64,000 nucleotides of DNA from Euphorbia lathyris. Taxonomy: Eukaryota; Streptophyta; Magnoliopsida; Malpighiales; Euphorbiaceae. Below, in pieces: positions 53,240-64,000 of the stretch (within the stretch, counting starts at the first letter, position 1; each line of letters starts with the position of its first letter). The stretch is from contig NC_088913.1 in NCBI RefSeq assembly GCF_963576675.1, positions 84,629,001 through 84,693,000 of the forward strand, in the 5' to 3' direction. Both the position numbers and the translations under genes were made by a program. The notes under the pieces are model-generated. The model was not told where the DNA came from. It ran no database searches and saw only the letters and a program-made list of their open reading frames with translations.

Positions 53240-55165
53240 ATGACCAATACAAGGAGAGCATCACAAATAGTACAACCAGGACCAATTTTGGATGACGTTT
53301 TAGACATGCAAAATATTCATAGATCCCAACTAGTATGGCAAAATGAGGTAATCAATGAAATGAAAAATGACCAATAATTAAATATTTCAAAAGTAAGAAA
53401 AATATATTTAACTTAATATAATGACATGTCCTACTACATGATCAGGATGAAGCGAAAATATTGCGATGTCAAGTTGCAACAAACAGTCGAATGTATGCAA
53501 ATGTAAACCAGAGATTTTATAATTATATACGCCGTGCGGGCTTTAAGGGAATTGTAAAGGTTGGTGGAATAAGTATGAATTATAGCTTAATAACTGCCTT
53601 CGTTGAAAGGTGCAGATCGGGGGGACACATTTTTCATCTAACAATCGGTGAAGCCACCATTACCTTACAAGATTTGAGGTACTGACTGGTCTATATGTTG
53701 ATGGGAATGCAGTGACTAATAGTGCAAACCACGATTTTGCACCAACTTGTCAATTATTATTAGGAGTTATACCTACCCAGAATTTATGAAGGGAAAACAA
53801 ATAAAATTATCATGGTTAGATACTCATTTTCAATATTTGCAACCTAATGCTCACGATGATGTGGTTCAATTTATGCAATAGCATCCCTATTACGTGTGAT
53901 CAGTGGTTTATTATTTAGAGGGAAGAATAGTGGCTATATGCATTTCATGTGGTTGTCATTACTACATGATTTTGATGAGGCATGTCAAAATGAATAGATG
54001 CAGCTACTTTAGCTCACTTGTATAGAGAAATGTGTAAAACAACAAAACCCGATATTTTACAAATCGGTGATGCTTATAGTTATTACAAATTTGGGCATGT
54101 GAAAGAATTCCTAAGGTTGCCCCTCGTGTACAAAATCAATTTGCAATGGATAAATCATACTCTTTTAGGTAAATATTTAATTAAAAGTTGTTATATGTGT
54201 AAATGGTTAAATCGTTATATATGTATTTATTTAAATTGTATGTGGAAACGACTAGATAGTAAATATTCGAAGTTGGCACATAACTTGAAAGCATTTCGTA
54301 TTTCTTTGGATAAACAACAACATAATGAGGTTTGGATTTTGTAAATCAATTCCTAATTACATGTATCATATTCATAAATATGTTGAAGACAATTTTGTGT
54401 TATGTTGTAGATGTGATGGCAGCCATACAATAATGTGTTCGATCATTTGCCAAAATATTGCATTGTTGGTCAATCGGTGCACATTCGGTTGTATCGTTAA
54501 TATGTTTTAATATTGTCGAATTTCATCAACCTGGTCGGTAGCTTTGACAATTTGGTATGGGTTTGCCGATTCTAGGGAAATCCGCTGCAGTTGCAGTCTC
54601 TCTATACTATTGAGTTACGCAATAATATCGATGAAGAATGGGAGGATCGACATAATGTACTCATTCAGAATAGGAATGATCGACACAATCTAATAGCAAC
54701 CACACAGACATTAAGAGGTCCACTTGGTCCTCAATTTGAATATATGCAATGATATGTTTTGCATAATAGAAGATGGATAAGTCCTACTGGAGGAACTAGG
54801 ACTGCATTAGTACGTAAATCTATAAAATATTGAATGATTTAATTTATTAATATATATATGTATATAATCCAATGCGTGTTCATATGTTTCAATTTACAGG
54901 AAGATGGTCTTCAAGCAATGTATCATTTGCCTGATCAACAAGTAAGTAGAGACGTTATTAGGGGACAATCAGCCAGTTTGATTAGCGCTCTAAATCAAAG
55001 AGCATCACTTTACTAATACATATATTCCCCAACATGCTCCCCCAACTCTTAATTTTGCAAGCGTTCCTGAGGCTGCACGTGAAGCTAGACGTACTTTTCA
55101 GAATCATGTTTTACCAATTCATAATCTTGCCCATTGGTATCCAACAAATTGATCCTCCAATGTTG
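53240..55165 (+). pseudogene. Plant mobile domain (PMD) gene, right copy
   Basis: ATG at 53240 (MTNTRRASQIVQPG), first exon ending WQNE at a GT donor (about 53347), second exon from about 53447: GFKGIVKVGGISMNYSLITA, FVERCRSGGHIFHLTIGEA, TITLQDLR, then a frame break at 53675-53685 and LYVDGNAVTN. Later: LYREMCKTTKPDILQIG (about 54015-54070), VYKINLQWINHTLLG and a C-terminal segment up to about 55165 (PIGIQQIDP). Several stops and frame breaks show decay. It is the inverted partner of 50300-52293; here the Gln codon that is TAG on the left is intact. No functional protein from either copy. Confidence 0.7.
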
Positions 55166-55169
55166 TATC

Positions 55170-55760
55170 CTAGTTATAGGCAAGCTGGTTCTGAACAAGT
55201 ACACCAAAGACCATACCTACCTTCAGTTCGGATACTACATCCCATATGGTCATACCACCAATTTCGTTTGGTTCTACCAAACCAACGTCTAATTCTGCAA
55301 GATTCATATAGTGAGAAACTGGAAACACAAATTCTGATAATTGGGGTATTGTTGGTGCGTCATGAAAATAGGGAACTTCAGCGACTCCTACGTTCAAATC
55401 AGTCATTGCAACTGTCACATTAACTACCTCAGTTTGGATGCTCCTACCATTCCCATCATGTTCATCATTAACATAATTGTCATTGTATTCGGCATGATCG
55501 AAATCATCATCATCAAGTCCAATTTAATCGGGAGATATACAACCCAAATCAACATTTTCTTCCAAATCCATTTCTTTAATCATCGCCAATTGTCCGCTAA
55601 TGCTTGCGCCATATGTTTGATCATTGTTTAACCCATTTTGCCGGACTCCACAAGGAACACTCGAACCAGCCTAAAATGGACTCCTCATTGCATAATTGAG
55701 GAAATCATTTGACGGATCATATGAATTATCATATATGCCATCAACGTTTGATGGACCCTC
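55170..55760 (-). pseudogene. MuDR N-terminal segment, copy 2
   Basis: Minus-strand partner of copy 1: VAMTDLNVGVAEVPYFHDAP, QLSEFVFPVSHYMNL, GGMTIWDVVSELKVGMVF. It has stops (for example near 55530, where ISPDEIGLDD is interrupted) and ends at the ULP1 junction near 55765. No catalytic region. Confidence 0.55.
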
Positions 55761-55764
55761 ACCA

Positions 55765-56760
55765 TCTCAAGTAGATTCTGTTCATTCTTACAAGAACGAT
55801 TATAATCCATATTTTTTCACAGGTCCTCTTCCATTTATAATGGTAATTGTTTTTGGAACAATTTATGTTTTTATTTGGAAAAATTTATGTATTTGCTTAT
55901 AATTTATTTTTCTTTTTTGTTTTATTGTAGATATGTTATTTTGATCGTTTGCAACGTGGTGTTGATTTGAGGTCACGTTCCTGTCCACTAACCTCTGTGT
56001 GGAATAAGGTTTTAATCTCTGAAAGAATTAAGTTGGAAAATGCCAGTGCTTTTGGCAATGAGATTAGTGGAATCTGAGGCAGAGGTAGAATGTGAAATCC
56101 CTAAGGTAGAAGGTAAGAAGAAGAAGAGAGAAGAAGAAGAAGAAAAAGAAGAAAAAGATACTCAAGAAGGAGTTTCTAGCTGTCCCAGTAACTTCATGGT
56201 ATGCATCTTTGTTTTTTTTATATAGAAGATTCTGTTTCTTTTTGATAAATTAGTAAATAGTGTTTTTATAAATATAGGAATTAATGAGCAAGTTTAAATC
56301 AGTGGCTAAGAGATTAGCTACTGATGTAACTGAGATGTTTATGTTGCTGGATGAAGCAGAAAGTATGTTTGAGGAGAATGACTTACCTGTACAAATGAAT
56401 ACATTTGTTGAGAACATTTTTACGAAGTACAGAGTGAGCAAGGAAGAGAGGATGAGCCAGCGTTCCGAGCGAATGGCAGCAAGTCAGCATTCGGGAAAAT
56501 TATTTAAAGAATCTGATGAGGATAATGATTTTTTTAATCTTCTTGGTTTTTGGGAAGAATATAATGTTGTTGATGAAAAATACAACAAGTCGGTAGAGAG
56601 AAAGAGAGCTGAAGATTTAGAAAAAGAGAGAGGAGTAGCAGAGAATATGAGAAGAAGAAAAAAAAGAGGAGTATTGAAGAAAGTTAGAGGGAAAGTAGAG
56701 TCAGTTGAAGGACTGAAGTTGAAAATAAAAATGAATTCTGCTCCTCATTTTAAGTTGTGA
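55765..56760 (+). pseudogene. ULP1-gene 5' segment, inverted copy
   Basis: Plus-strand copy of the first half of the ULP1-like gene A: PSQVDSVHSYKNDYNPYF, an intron, CYFDRLQRGVDLRSRSCPL (about 55930-55990), a basic Lys/Glu run, an intron, then a 158-codon frame 56284-56760 with MSKFKSVAKRLATDVTEMF, EERMSQRSERMAASQHSG and a Lys/Arg-rich C-terminus. The peptidase domain itself is not present in this copy. Confidence 0.65.
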
Positions 56761-56796
56761 AACCAATCCTTAGCTGATGAAGTTGTTTCATAATCT

Positions 56797-57640
56797 TCTA
56801 TTGCCATTGGTATCCAACAAATTGATCCTCTAATGTTGTATCCTATTGATGGGCAAACTGATTCTGAACAAGTACACCAAAGACCATACCTACCTTTAGT
56901 TTGGCTACTACACCCCATATGGTCATACCACCAATTTCGTTTGGTTTTACCAAACCAATGTCCGATTCTGCAAGATTCATATAGTGAGAAACTGGAAACA
57001 CAAATTCTATTATTGGGGTATTGTTGGTGCGCCATGAAAATAGGGAACTTCAGAGACTCCTACGTTCAAATCAGTCATTGCAATTGTCACATTAACTACC
57101 TCAGTTTGGATGCTCCTACCATCCCCATCATGTTCATCATTGACATAATTGTTATTGTATTATCAAAATCATTATCATCAAGTCCAATTTCGTCGGGAGA
57201 TATACAACCCAAATCAACATTTTCTTCCAAATCTACTTCTTCAATCATCGCCAATTGTCCGCTACGGCTTGCGTCATATGTCCGATCATTGTTTAACCCA
57301 TTTTGCCCGACTCCATAAGAAACACTCGGACCAGCCTCAAATGGACTCCTCATTGCATAATTGAGGAAATCATTTGACGGAAAATATGAATTATCATATA
57401 TGCCATCAACGGTTGATGGACCCTCACCATCCCAAGTAGAGGTCATTTGAAGATGATTATAATCAGCAATTGTGTTCGTTATAGTGACCCCTAATTCGTC
57501 ATTATTCCCAACTGCGAACCTCTCAAACTCAACATACATCTCGACATTGTGATAACCTTGAATATAACTCAAGTTATCATAAATGGCTTCAATATCGTCG
57601 TCATCACATATGAAAAAATATGAAAAGGTCATTGATGATC
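56797..57640 (-). pseudogene. MuDR N-terminal segment, copy 3 (longest)
   Basis: ATG 57632 starts MTFSYFFICDDDDIEAIYDN, then YVEFERFAVGNNDELGV, STWDGEGPSTVDGIYD and the acidic segment shared with copies 1 and 2 (CISPDEIGLDD). It extends further upstream than the other two, which begin at the ULP1 junction, so this copy shows what the MuDR sequence was before that junction formed. Frame shift near 57160-57170. It meets the ULP1 segment at 56793 through a short PMD C-terminal piece. It lies next to the hAT element at 57734. Confidence 0.6.
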
Positions 57641-57733
57641 ATCCACACCCAAGAGACTTATATACAATTCGGGTCATCCTCCTCCAATCTTATTGCTCTC
57701 GATATTCTGAACACCAGTGCATCAAATGACGGC

Positions 57734-58652
57734 TAGTGCTGTGCATAATGCGGTAAAAACCGCAAAACCTCACCGAACTGCAAAAAAAATCGGTTTTCAG
57801 TTCGGTTTTATTATTATTCAGTTTGGAATCAGTTTGGTATTTAAAAATATATCAATTTTCGGTTCGGTTCGGTTTTATAAAAACTACTTAAAAACCGAAC
57901 CGATTATATACAAAATGTTAGTTTTTATGTGTAAACTTTTCACAAATAATACATAAATATATTACATTAATTATAATTTCTATTCCACGAGTTACTAATT
58001 ATATTTCCAAGTTCCTAGTAATATATACATAGCTGTAGTTTCTGTTCCCAAGTTCCTATCTCTAATTCCTAGAAAGCTAAAATCCCTAGCCCACCCACGC
58101 TCTTCTTTTCCTAATTCTAATTGCTGAGTTCGAAAAAGTCTCTTCTTCTTTAATATTGATGATTCCAACCATTTATTTGTATATTGCCTTCTCTTCTTCA
58201 TCTCTCTAACTTATTTCTAATTTTCACCTCACTCTTTTCACACTATCTTAGTTATTCTCGGAGCCATTCTTCTCTCTTTATTTTCTAATTCTAAATGAAG
58301 ACTCAATCTCTTCACAAGTTCCACTTGAAGTTTAGATAATTAGAAAATGGTAAATTAGAAAAGTCTCAGTTAGTTCTCATTGCTCTCTGTCTAATTCAAA
58401 AATATCAATTTCAAATATGTGAAACCTTAAATTCTAACAATAATATGGATGATAAACTAGAATGATAGGAAAGTAGATGGTATTTTTAATTTAGTTATAA
58501 ATTCGGTTTAAAACCGAACCGAACCGAAAAAATCGGTTCGGTATACTTTAAGTTTACATTCTTTTTCGGTTTTAGTTCGGTTTGCTTTTTTTTAGTAATT
58601 CTCTATTCGGTTAAATCGGTTCAATTCGATTTTATATCGGTGCACAACCCTA
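57734..58652. mobile_element. hAT element with perfect 8-bp TSD
   Basis: The ends are TAGTGCTGTGCATAATGCGGT-like and the inverse of TAGGGTTGTGCACCGATATA, with 8-bp direct repeats ATGACGGC at 57726-57733 and 58653-58660. Subterminal sequence is full of CGGTTCGGTT-type words in both orientations. The 919-bp element has no transposase; the interior (57950-58450) is AT-rich with TCCTAGTAATA and a T-rich stretch, without a clear gene. Confidence 0.88.
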
Positions 58653-58660
58653 ATGACGGC

Positions 58661-59125
58661 CTATTACGAAATTTCAAAAGTTTGTTCCTTACCGTACTAC
58701 ATAAAGCATCGTATTCCAAACTACAAGTAGAAATATTTAACTTTCCACCCTAATGAATTATGTAGAAGATATAATCTGACATTATACATATATATCAATA
58801 ATAAATATCTAATTACACAGTTCAATCTCATTTTTACAGTTCAATTATGTACTTCATATCAATAATAAACTAAAAAACATTCAAATTACAATATCTACTC
58901 CATAGAAGTAACTAACCTCAACTGGTGCTGAAATTTATAATATGTAACGTTAGTAATTGCATAAAATCACAACACACATCATTTTATAAATTATAGTATA
59001 AAAATTCTCATTATATATATAAAGCATATCGATAACTTTATATATACTAATTTCTAACATTTTTATACCACTTTAAAATATTAGTTACTATAATTTTGTT
59101 TAACTAAAATTTGTATATCATTATT
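58661..59125. other. AT-rich spacer with single copy of the later array flank
   Basis: Positions about 58880-58980 (AACTAACCTCAACTGG, AACGTTAGTAATTGC) are a diverged single copy of the part of the tandem unit that lies just after the MITE in the array at 59562-62583. It may be the source sequence. Confidence 0.5.
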
Positions 59126-59515
59126 GGCCTATTACATCACCAGCTCCCTGAACTTTTCCATAATAGTTGATTGGCTCCCTCAACTTTGCAAGTGTCTCAC
59201 TAGCTCCCTTAACTTGCGTATTTCGTATCACCAACTCCCTAAACTTGTCCATAAAAATTTATTAGCTCTATAAACTTTGCAAATGTCTTACCAACTCCCT
59301 AAAGTTGCTTATTCTGTAACAACTAAATACAAAAATAATAATACTAACTCGGATTAAGGTGCAAAAATACTCATAACATTTAAAATGGTGCAATTTACCC
59401 TTAACATTAATATACAAAATAAGCAAGTTTAGGGAGCTGGTGAAATAGTTGCAAAGTTGAAGGAGTTAACCTACTATTATGGACAAGTTCAAGAAGTTGG
59501 TGATGTATTAAGCTA
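59126..59515. mobile_element. Foldback MITE, Mutator-like
   Basis: The ends are GGCCTATTACATCACC and the inverse of AGCTTAATACATCACC, with inverted phrases (AGCTCCCTGAACTT, AACTTTGCAA) inside. The flanks ATCATTATT (59117-59125) and ATCATATT (59516-59523) look like an imperfect 9-bp TSD. No coding sequence. Confidence 0.65.
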
Positions 59516-59590
59516 TCATTATTAGAGTTTATAACCAAAATGTATTAAGCCATCATTATTAGAGTTTATAAGCAAAATTTAAAAATAATA

Positions 59591-59880
59591 CTACCTCCGT
59601 CCCATAATATAAGTCGTTTTAGAGGTTTTCACACAAATTAAGAAATACAATTAATATTAAGTAAAGTTAATAAATTTGCATTGTTAACTTAAAAAAAATT
59701 TATCTCTCATGTCACTATTATACAATAAATATTGGAATGTTCAAAAGCACATAGATTAATACAAAATATTTAATGTTTAGACCAAAAAACTAATCTAAAA
59801 GTTCTTGAAAAACCAAAACGACTTGTATTTTGGAAAAAAAATCACTTTCTAAAACGACTTATATTATGGGACGGAGGGAG
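59591..59880. mobile_element. Stowaway-like MITE, array copy 1
   Basis: Ends CTACCTCCGTCCCATAATAT and the inverse of CTCCCTCCGTCCC, flanked by TA, as for Tc1/Mariner MITEs. Confidence 0.88.
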
Positions 59881-60335
59881 TATTAACAATAAATCTAATA
59901 TTAATAATAAACTAAAAGACATTAAAATTATAATATCTACTTCATAGAAATAACTAACCTCAACTGGCGCCGAAATTTATAATATGTAACGTTACTAACT
60001 GCACAAAATCACAACATATATATATATATATATATGGGGTTGGTTTTAATGGTGAGCACTAAATTATCGCCATGGGTGGTGAACAATTAATATTCATTGG
60101 ATCAACATCTAATGGTCCATAATTTAAGTTGGCATTTAATATTAAAAAGGTTTTACCTGCTGACATGTAGGTTGTAATTTAAAACCTTGTGCATTTTAAA
60201 AACCGAATTCTCTTTCATTAATTAATATCATCTTCTCTTTCTCTTTTCAAATTAATGCATAACGTTGAATTGTGCAACCAAAGGAATACGATTTCTCTCT
60301 CATTTAGAGTTTATAAGCAAAATTTAAAAATAATA

Positions 60336-60627
60336 CTACCTCCGTCCCATAATATAAGTCGTTTTAGAGGTTTTCACACAAATTAAGAAATACAATTAAT
60401 ATTAAGTAAAGTTAATAAATTTGCATTGTTAACTTAAAAAAAAACATTATCTCTCATGTCACTATTGTGCAATAAATATTGGAATGTTCAAAAGCACATA
60501 GATTAATACAAAATATTTAATGTTTGGACCAAAAAACTAAACTAAAAGTTCTTGGAAAACCAAAACGATTTATATTTTGGAAAAAAATTCACTTTCTAAA
60601 ACGACTTATATTATGGGACGGAGGGAG
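60336..60627. mobile_element. Stowaway-like MITE, array copy 2
   Basis: Same ends and TA flanks as copy 1; amplified with the host unit, not by separate insertion. Confidence 0.88.
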
Positions 60628-60757
60628 TATTAACAATAAATCTAATATTAATAATAAACTAAAAGACATTAAAATTATAATATCTACTTCATAGAAATAA
60701 CTAACCTCAACTGGCGCCGAAATTTATAATATGTAACGTTACTAACTGCACAAAATC

Positions 60758-60761
<4 letters not shown>

Positions 60762-60812
<51 letters not shown>
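60762..60812. repeat. (AT)n microsatellite in the array
   Basis: The longest of four AT runs at the same place in each unit (others near 60018, 61540 and 62279); lengths differ between units. Confidence 0.85.
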
Positions 60813-60816
<4 letters not shown>

Positions 60817-61114
60817 GGTTGGTTTTAATGGTGAGCACTAAATTATCTACATGGGTGGTAAGCAATTAATATCCATTGGATCAACATCTAATGGTCCATA
60901 ATTTAAGTTGGCATTTAATATTAAAAAGGTTTTACCTGCTGACATGTAGGTTGTAATTTAAAACCTTATGCATTTTAAAAACCGAATTCTCTCTCATTAA
61001 TTAATATCATCTTCTCTTTCCCTTTCCAAATTAATGCATAACGTTGAATTGTGCAAACAAAGGAATACGATTTCTCTCTCATTTAGAGTTTATAAGCAAA
61101 ATTTAAAAATAATA

Positions 61115-61404
61115 CTACCTCCGTCCCATAATATAAGTCGTTTTAGAGGTTTTCACACAAATTAAGAAATACAATTAATATTAAGTAAAGTTAATAAATT
61201 TGCATTGTTAACTTAAAATTTTTTTATCTCTCATGTCACTATTGTGCAATAAATATTGGAATGTTCAAAAGCACATAGATTAATACAAAATATTTAATGT
61301 TTGGACCAAAAAACTAAACTTAAAGTTCTTGGAAAACCAAAACGACTTATATTTTAGAAAAAAAATCACTTTCTAAAACGACTTATATTATGGGACGGAG
61401 GGAG
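61115..61404. mobile_element. Stowaway-like MITE, array copy 3
   Basis: Same ends and TA flanks as copy 1. Confidence 0.88.
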
Positions 61405-61534
61405 TATTAACAATAAATCTAATATTAATAATAAACTAAAAGACATTAAAATTATAATATCTACTTCATAGAAATAACTAACCTCAACTGGCGCCGAAAT
61501 TTATAATATATAACGTTACTAACTGCACAAAATC

Positions 61535-61581
<47 letters not shown>

Positions 61582-61852
61582 GGTTGGTTTTAATGGTGAG
61601 CAATTAATATCCATTGGATCAACATCTAATGGTCCATAATTTAAGTTGGCATTTAATATTAAAAAGGTTTTACCTGCTGACATGTAGGTTGTAATTTAAA
61701 ACCTTGTGCATTTTAAAAACCGAATTCTCTCTCATTAATTAATATCATCTTCTCTTTCTCTTTCCAAATTAATACATAACGTTGAATTGTGCAACCAAAG
61801 GAATACGATTTCTCTCTCATTTAGAGTTTATAAGCAAAATTTAAAAATAATA

Positions 61853-62142
61853 CTACCTCCGTCCCATCATATAAGTCGTTTTAGAGATTTTCACACAAAT
61901 TAAGAAATACAATTAATATTAAGTAAAGTTAATAAATTTGCATTGTTAACTTAAAAAAAATTTATCTCTCATGTCACTATTGTGTAATAAATATTGGAAT
62001 GTTCAAAAGCACATAGATTAATACAAAATATTTAATGTTTGGACCAAAAAACTAAACTAAAAGTTCTTGGAAAACCAAAACGACTTATATTTTGGAAAAA
62101 AAATCACTTTCTAAAACGACTTATATTATGGGACGGAGGGAG
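61853..62142. mobile_element. Stowaway-like MITE, array copy 4
   Basis: Same ends and TA flanks; the left end has CCCATCATATAAG, one base different. Confidence 0.88.
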
Positions 62143-62272
62143 TATTAACAATAAATCTAATATTAATAATAAACTAAAAGACATTAAAATTATAATATCT
62201 ACTTCATATAAATAACTAACCTCAACTGGCGCCGAAATTTATAATATGTAACGTTACTAACTGCACAAAATC

Positions 62273-62317
<45 letters not shown>

Positions 62318-62580
62318 GGTTGGTTTTAATGGTGAGCACTAAATTATCTCCATGGGTGGTGAGCAATTAATATCCATTGGATCAAGATCTAATGGTACAT
62401 AATTTAAGTTGGCATTTAATATTAAAAAGGTTTTACCTGTTGACATGTAGGTTGTAATTTAAAACCTTGTGCATTTTAAAAACCGAATTCTCTCTCATTA
62501 ATTAATATCATCTTCTCTTTCTCTTTCCAAATTAATGCATAACGTTGAATTGTGCAACCAAAGGAATACAATTTCTCTCT

Positions 62581-62740
62581 CATGGCAGCCATTGACGATG
62601 CTAAATCAACCTTAGGCAGACTTTTTTCGACCGGAATCAATCTCAGGCAGTGTCAAAATGATCGGAATTAATCTCAGGCAGTGTCAAAGTGATCGGAATT
62701 AATCTTAGGCAGCCTCTATTCGACCAGAACGAATCTTAGT
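62581..62740 (+). repeat. 31-bp tandem repeat after the array
   Basis: Three diverged units of the type GGAATTAATCTCAGGCAGTG. A 29-codon frame begins ATGGCAGCCATTGACGATGC at 62583 and stops at about 62672; no family is recognised. Confidence 0.5.
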
Positions 62741-64000
62741 TTTAGATTAATCATTTACCACTCTATTTCAATCCTCATTGATAAATAAATGGATTGAAAA
62801 TGCAATGTAAAAAAATGTTGTTTCGATATCATATTAGAAAATATACATAAGAGGTTGTCTTATTATCAATCAAATATGAAGCATAGCCGAAGTCATCTGT
62901 GTCATTTGGATATGAGTAAATATTTGTGATAAGTAAATAATGTAAAACAAAAAAAATGATGTATTATAATTTGGTGTTACCTTTTAGCGTATAGAATATA
63001 TTGTCAAACGAAGATGTCTTCTTATGTGTTAATAATTCATATATACAAACTGTTATAAATTTGTGTTTAACACAGCCTGTCGAACAAATGATAATTAAAC
63101 AAACATAAATTTGTAACACAGATTGATCGCCGAAACAATTGTTTTCACATAGTATGCCAAAAATATCTAGTTACTGTTTGTCAAAATATATATTTACATT
63201 TGACAAAGTATTTTTTGCCATCTTCAATATGCCATAGCATAATCTATAGCTTGTTGCAGTTTAGCCATTCGCCCATCATCCTCTCGAATGAGATCTTGAC
63301 CGATTCGTTCCCTCTGGATGAATTCTGCAACGTGTTATGCGCGTGATAGTCTTTCCAACGTTTTGTAACCTATTTGGAAAGACTATCACGCGCACAACAC
63401 GTTGCAGAATTCATTCAGAGGGAACGAATCGGTCAAGATCCCATTCGAGAGGATGATGGACGAATGGCTAAACTACAACAAGCTATAGATTATGCTATGG
63501 CATATGGAAGATGGCAAAAAATACTTTGTCAAATGTAAATATATATTTTGACAAATAATAACTAGATATTTTTGGCATACTATGTGAAAACAATTGTTTC
63601 GGCGATCAATCTGTGTTACAAATTTATGTTTGTTTAATTATCATTTGGTTGTGTCAATTTCGACAGGCTGTGTTAAACACAAATTTATAACAGTTTGTAT
63701 ATATGAATTATTAACACATAAGAAGACATCTTCGTTTGACAATATATTCTATACTCTAAAAGGTAACACCAAATTATAATACATCATTTTTTTTGTTTTA
63801 CATTATTTACTTATCACAAATATTTACTCATATCCAAATGACACAGATGATTGGAATTTCGGCTATGCTTCATATTTGATTGATAATAAGACAACCTCTT
63901 ATGTATATTCTCTAATATGATATCGAAACAACATTTTTTTACATTGCATTTTCAATCCATTTATTTATCAATGAGGATTGAAATAGAGTGGTAAACGATT
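62741..64000. repeat. 1.25 kb palindrome reaching the window edge
   Basis: The left arm (62741-63358) and the right arm (63374-64000) are near-identical inverted copies separated by 15 nt (CGTTTTGTAACCTAT). Anchors: CACTCTATTTCAATCCTCAT at 62759 and its inverse at 63970; AATTCTGCAACGTGTT near 63320 and its inverse near 63400. A 55-codon open stretch on the plus strand of the right arm (about 63378-63539, RAQHVAEFIQRERIGQDP...) is repeated on the minus strand of the left arm. The outer limits cannot be seen. Confidence 0.9.

Larger units (their letters stand above)
52784..56793. repeat. Right arm of the 8 kb inverted duplication
   Basis: Inverted partner of 48752-52746. The spacer between arms is only about 37 bp (52747-52783), beginning CTAAACATCTACCACG. 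The right arm breaks off at about 56793, where the ULP1 segment joins a PMD C-terminal segment. Confidence 0.85.
59562..62583. repeat. Four-copy tandem array, unit about 750 bp
   Basis: Units start GAGTTTATAAGCAAAATTT, then a Stowaway-like MITE, a segment AACTAACCTCAACTGGCGCC, an AT microsatellite, GGGGTTGGTTTTAATGG, and end at GGAATACGATTTCTCTCTC. MITE starts at 59591, 60336, 61115 and 61853 give periods of 745, 779 and 738; the differences come mainly from the AT runs and a deletion in the third spacer (near 61590). The copies are highly similar. The array ends at 62583, where the text changes to ATGGCAGCC. Confidence 0.92.

Noticed and set aside
63594..63779. 61-codon ORF in the right palindrome arm
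   Set aside because: AT-rich, no motif, and the longer 55-codon stretch nearer the centre is more credible.

Overview
This is a 64 kb piece of a plant nuclear genome, almost certainly a eudicot. It is AT-rich and intron-containing. It carries an ATP-citrate lyase fragment and an F-box gene remnant, and nearly everything else is transposable element (TE). The species cannot be named from the sequence. I see no intact ordinary host gene, no rRNA, no tRNA and no CRISPR. Reading frames were judged by family motifs, splice sites and terminal repeats, so percent identities and exact element ages are not given.

Layout, left to right. 1-960: two LTR-like remnants. 1635-3385: a complete small LTR retroelement (minus strand) whose only cargo is a DEK_C-type chromatin-protein coding region. 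4436-7928: a CACTA element with perfect ends and a 3-bp target-site duplication (TSD); it carries a 5' fragment of ATP-citrate lyase subunit A and exons of a coiled-coil gene. 8429-12281: three foldback elements, one hit by a hAT element. 12411-18117: a 5'-truncated L1-type LINE with ORF1, endonuclease, reverse transcriptase and RNase H. 18300-21900: a Mutator-like element (MULE) whose decayed transposase gene ends in an OTU cysteine-protease region; it has two GC-rich foldback arrays. 22555-29091: a Ty3/gypsy-type non-autonomous element (gag, protease, no RT or integrase) with a nested 1.78 kb solo LTR. 29187-29885: a broken F-box gene. 30845-34421: a second, smaller member of the same gypsy-type family with both LTRs and a near-perfect TSD.

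36200-49730 is most simply read as one large, decayed Kaonashi-like MULE. It has a FAR1/MURA transposase gene on the plus strand, a small coiled-coil gene on the minus strand, and two different ULP1/C48 peptidase regions on the minus strand. The whole stretch shares a dispersed, one-orientation TTGTTCCAA-type repeat. It was invaded by a foldback MULE MITE (40271-41123) and an LTR retroelement (43049-45996). One peptidase keeps its His/Asp/Gln/Cys motifs; in the other the catalytic Cys codon reads Tyr.

48752-56793 is an old inverted duplication (arms of about 4 kb) of a ULP1 5' segment, a MuDR N-terminal segment and a plant-mobile-domain (PMD) gene. A third MuDR segment follows (56797-57640), broken by a hAT element with a perfect 8-bp TSD. 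59562-62583 is a four-copy tandem array of a roughly 750-bp unit, each copy containing one Stowaway-like MITE and an AT microsatellite. 62741-64000 is a 1.25 kb palindrome running off the window edge.

How the parts relate: the genes do not form a host pathway. They are transposases, peptidases and captured host fragments of mobile elements, and the nesting gives relative ages. The solo LTR is younger than gypsy element A, the hAT copies are younger than their hosts, and the 43 kb retroelement is younger than the ULP1 gene it splits.
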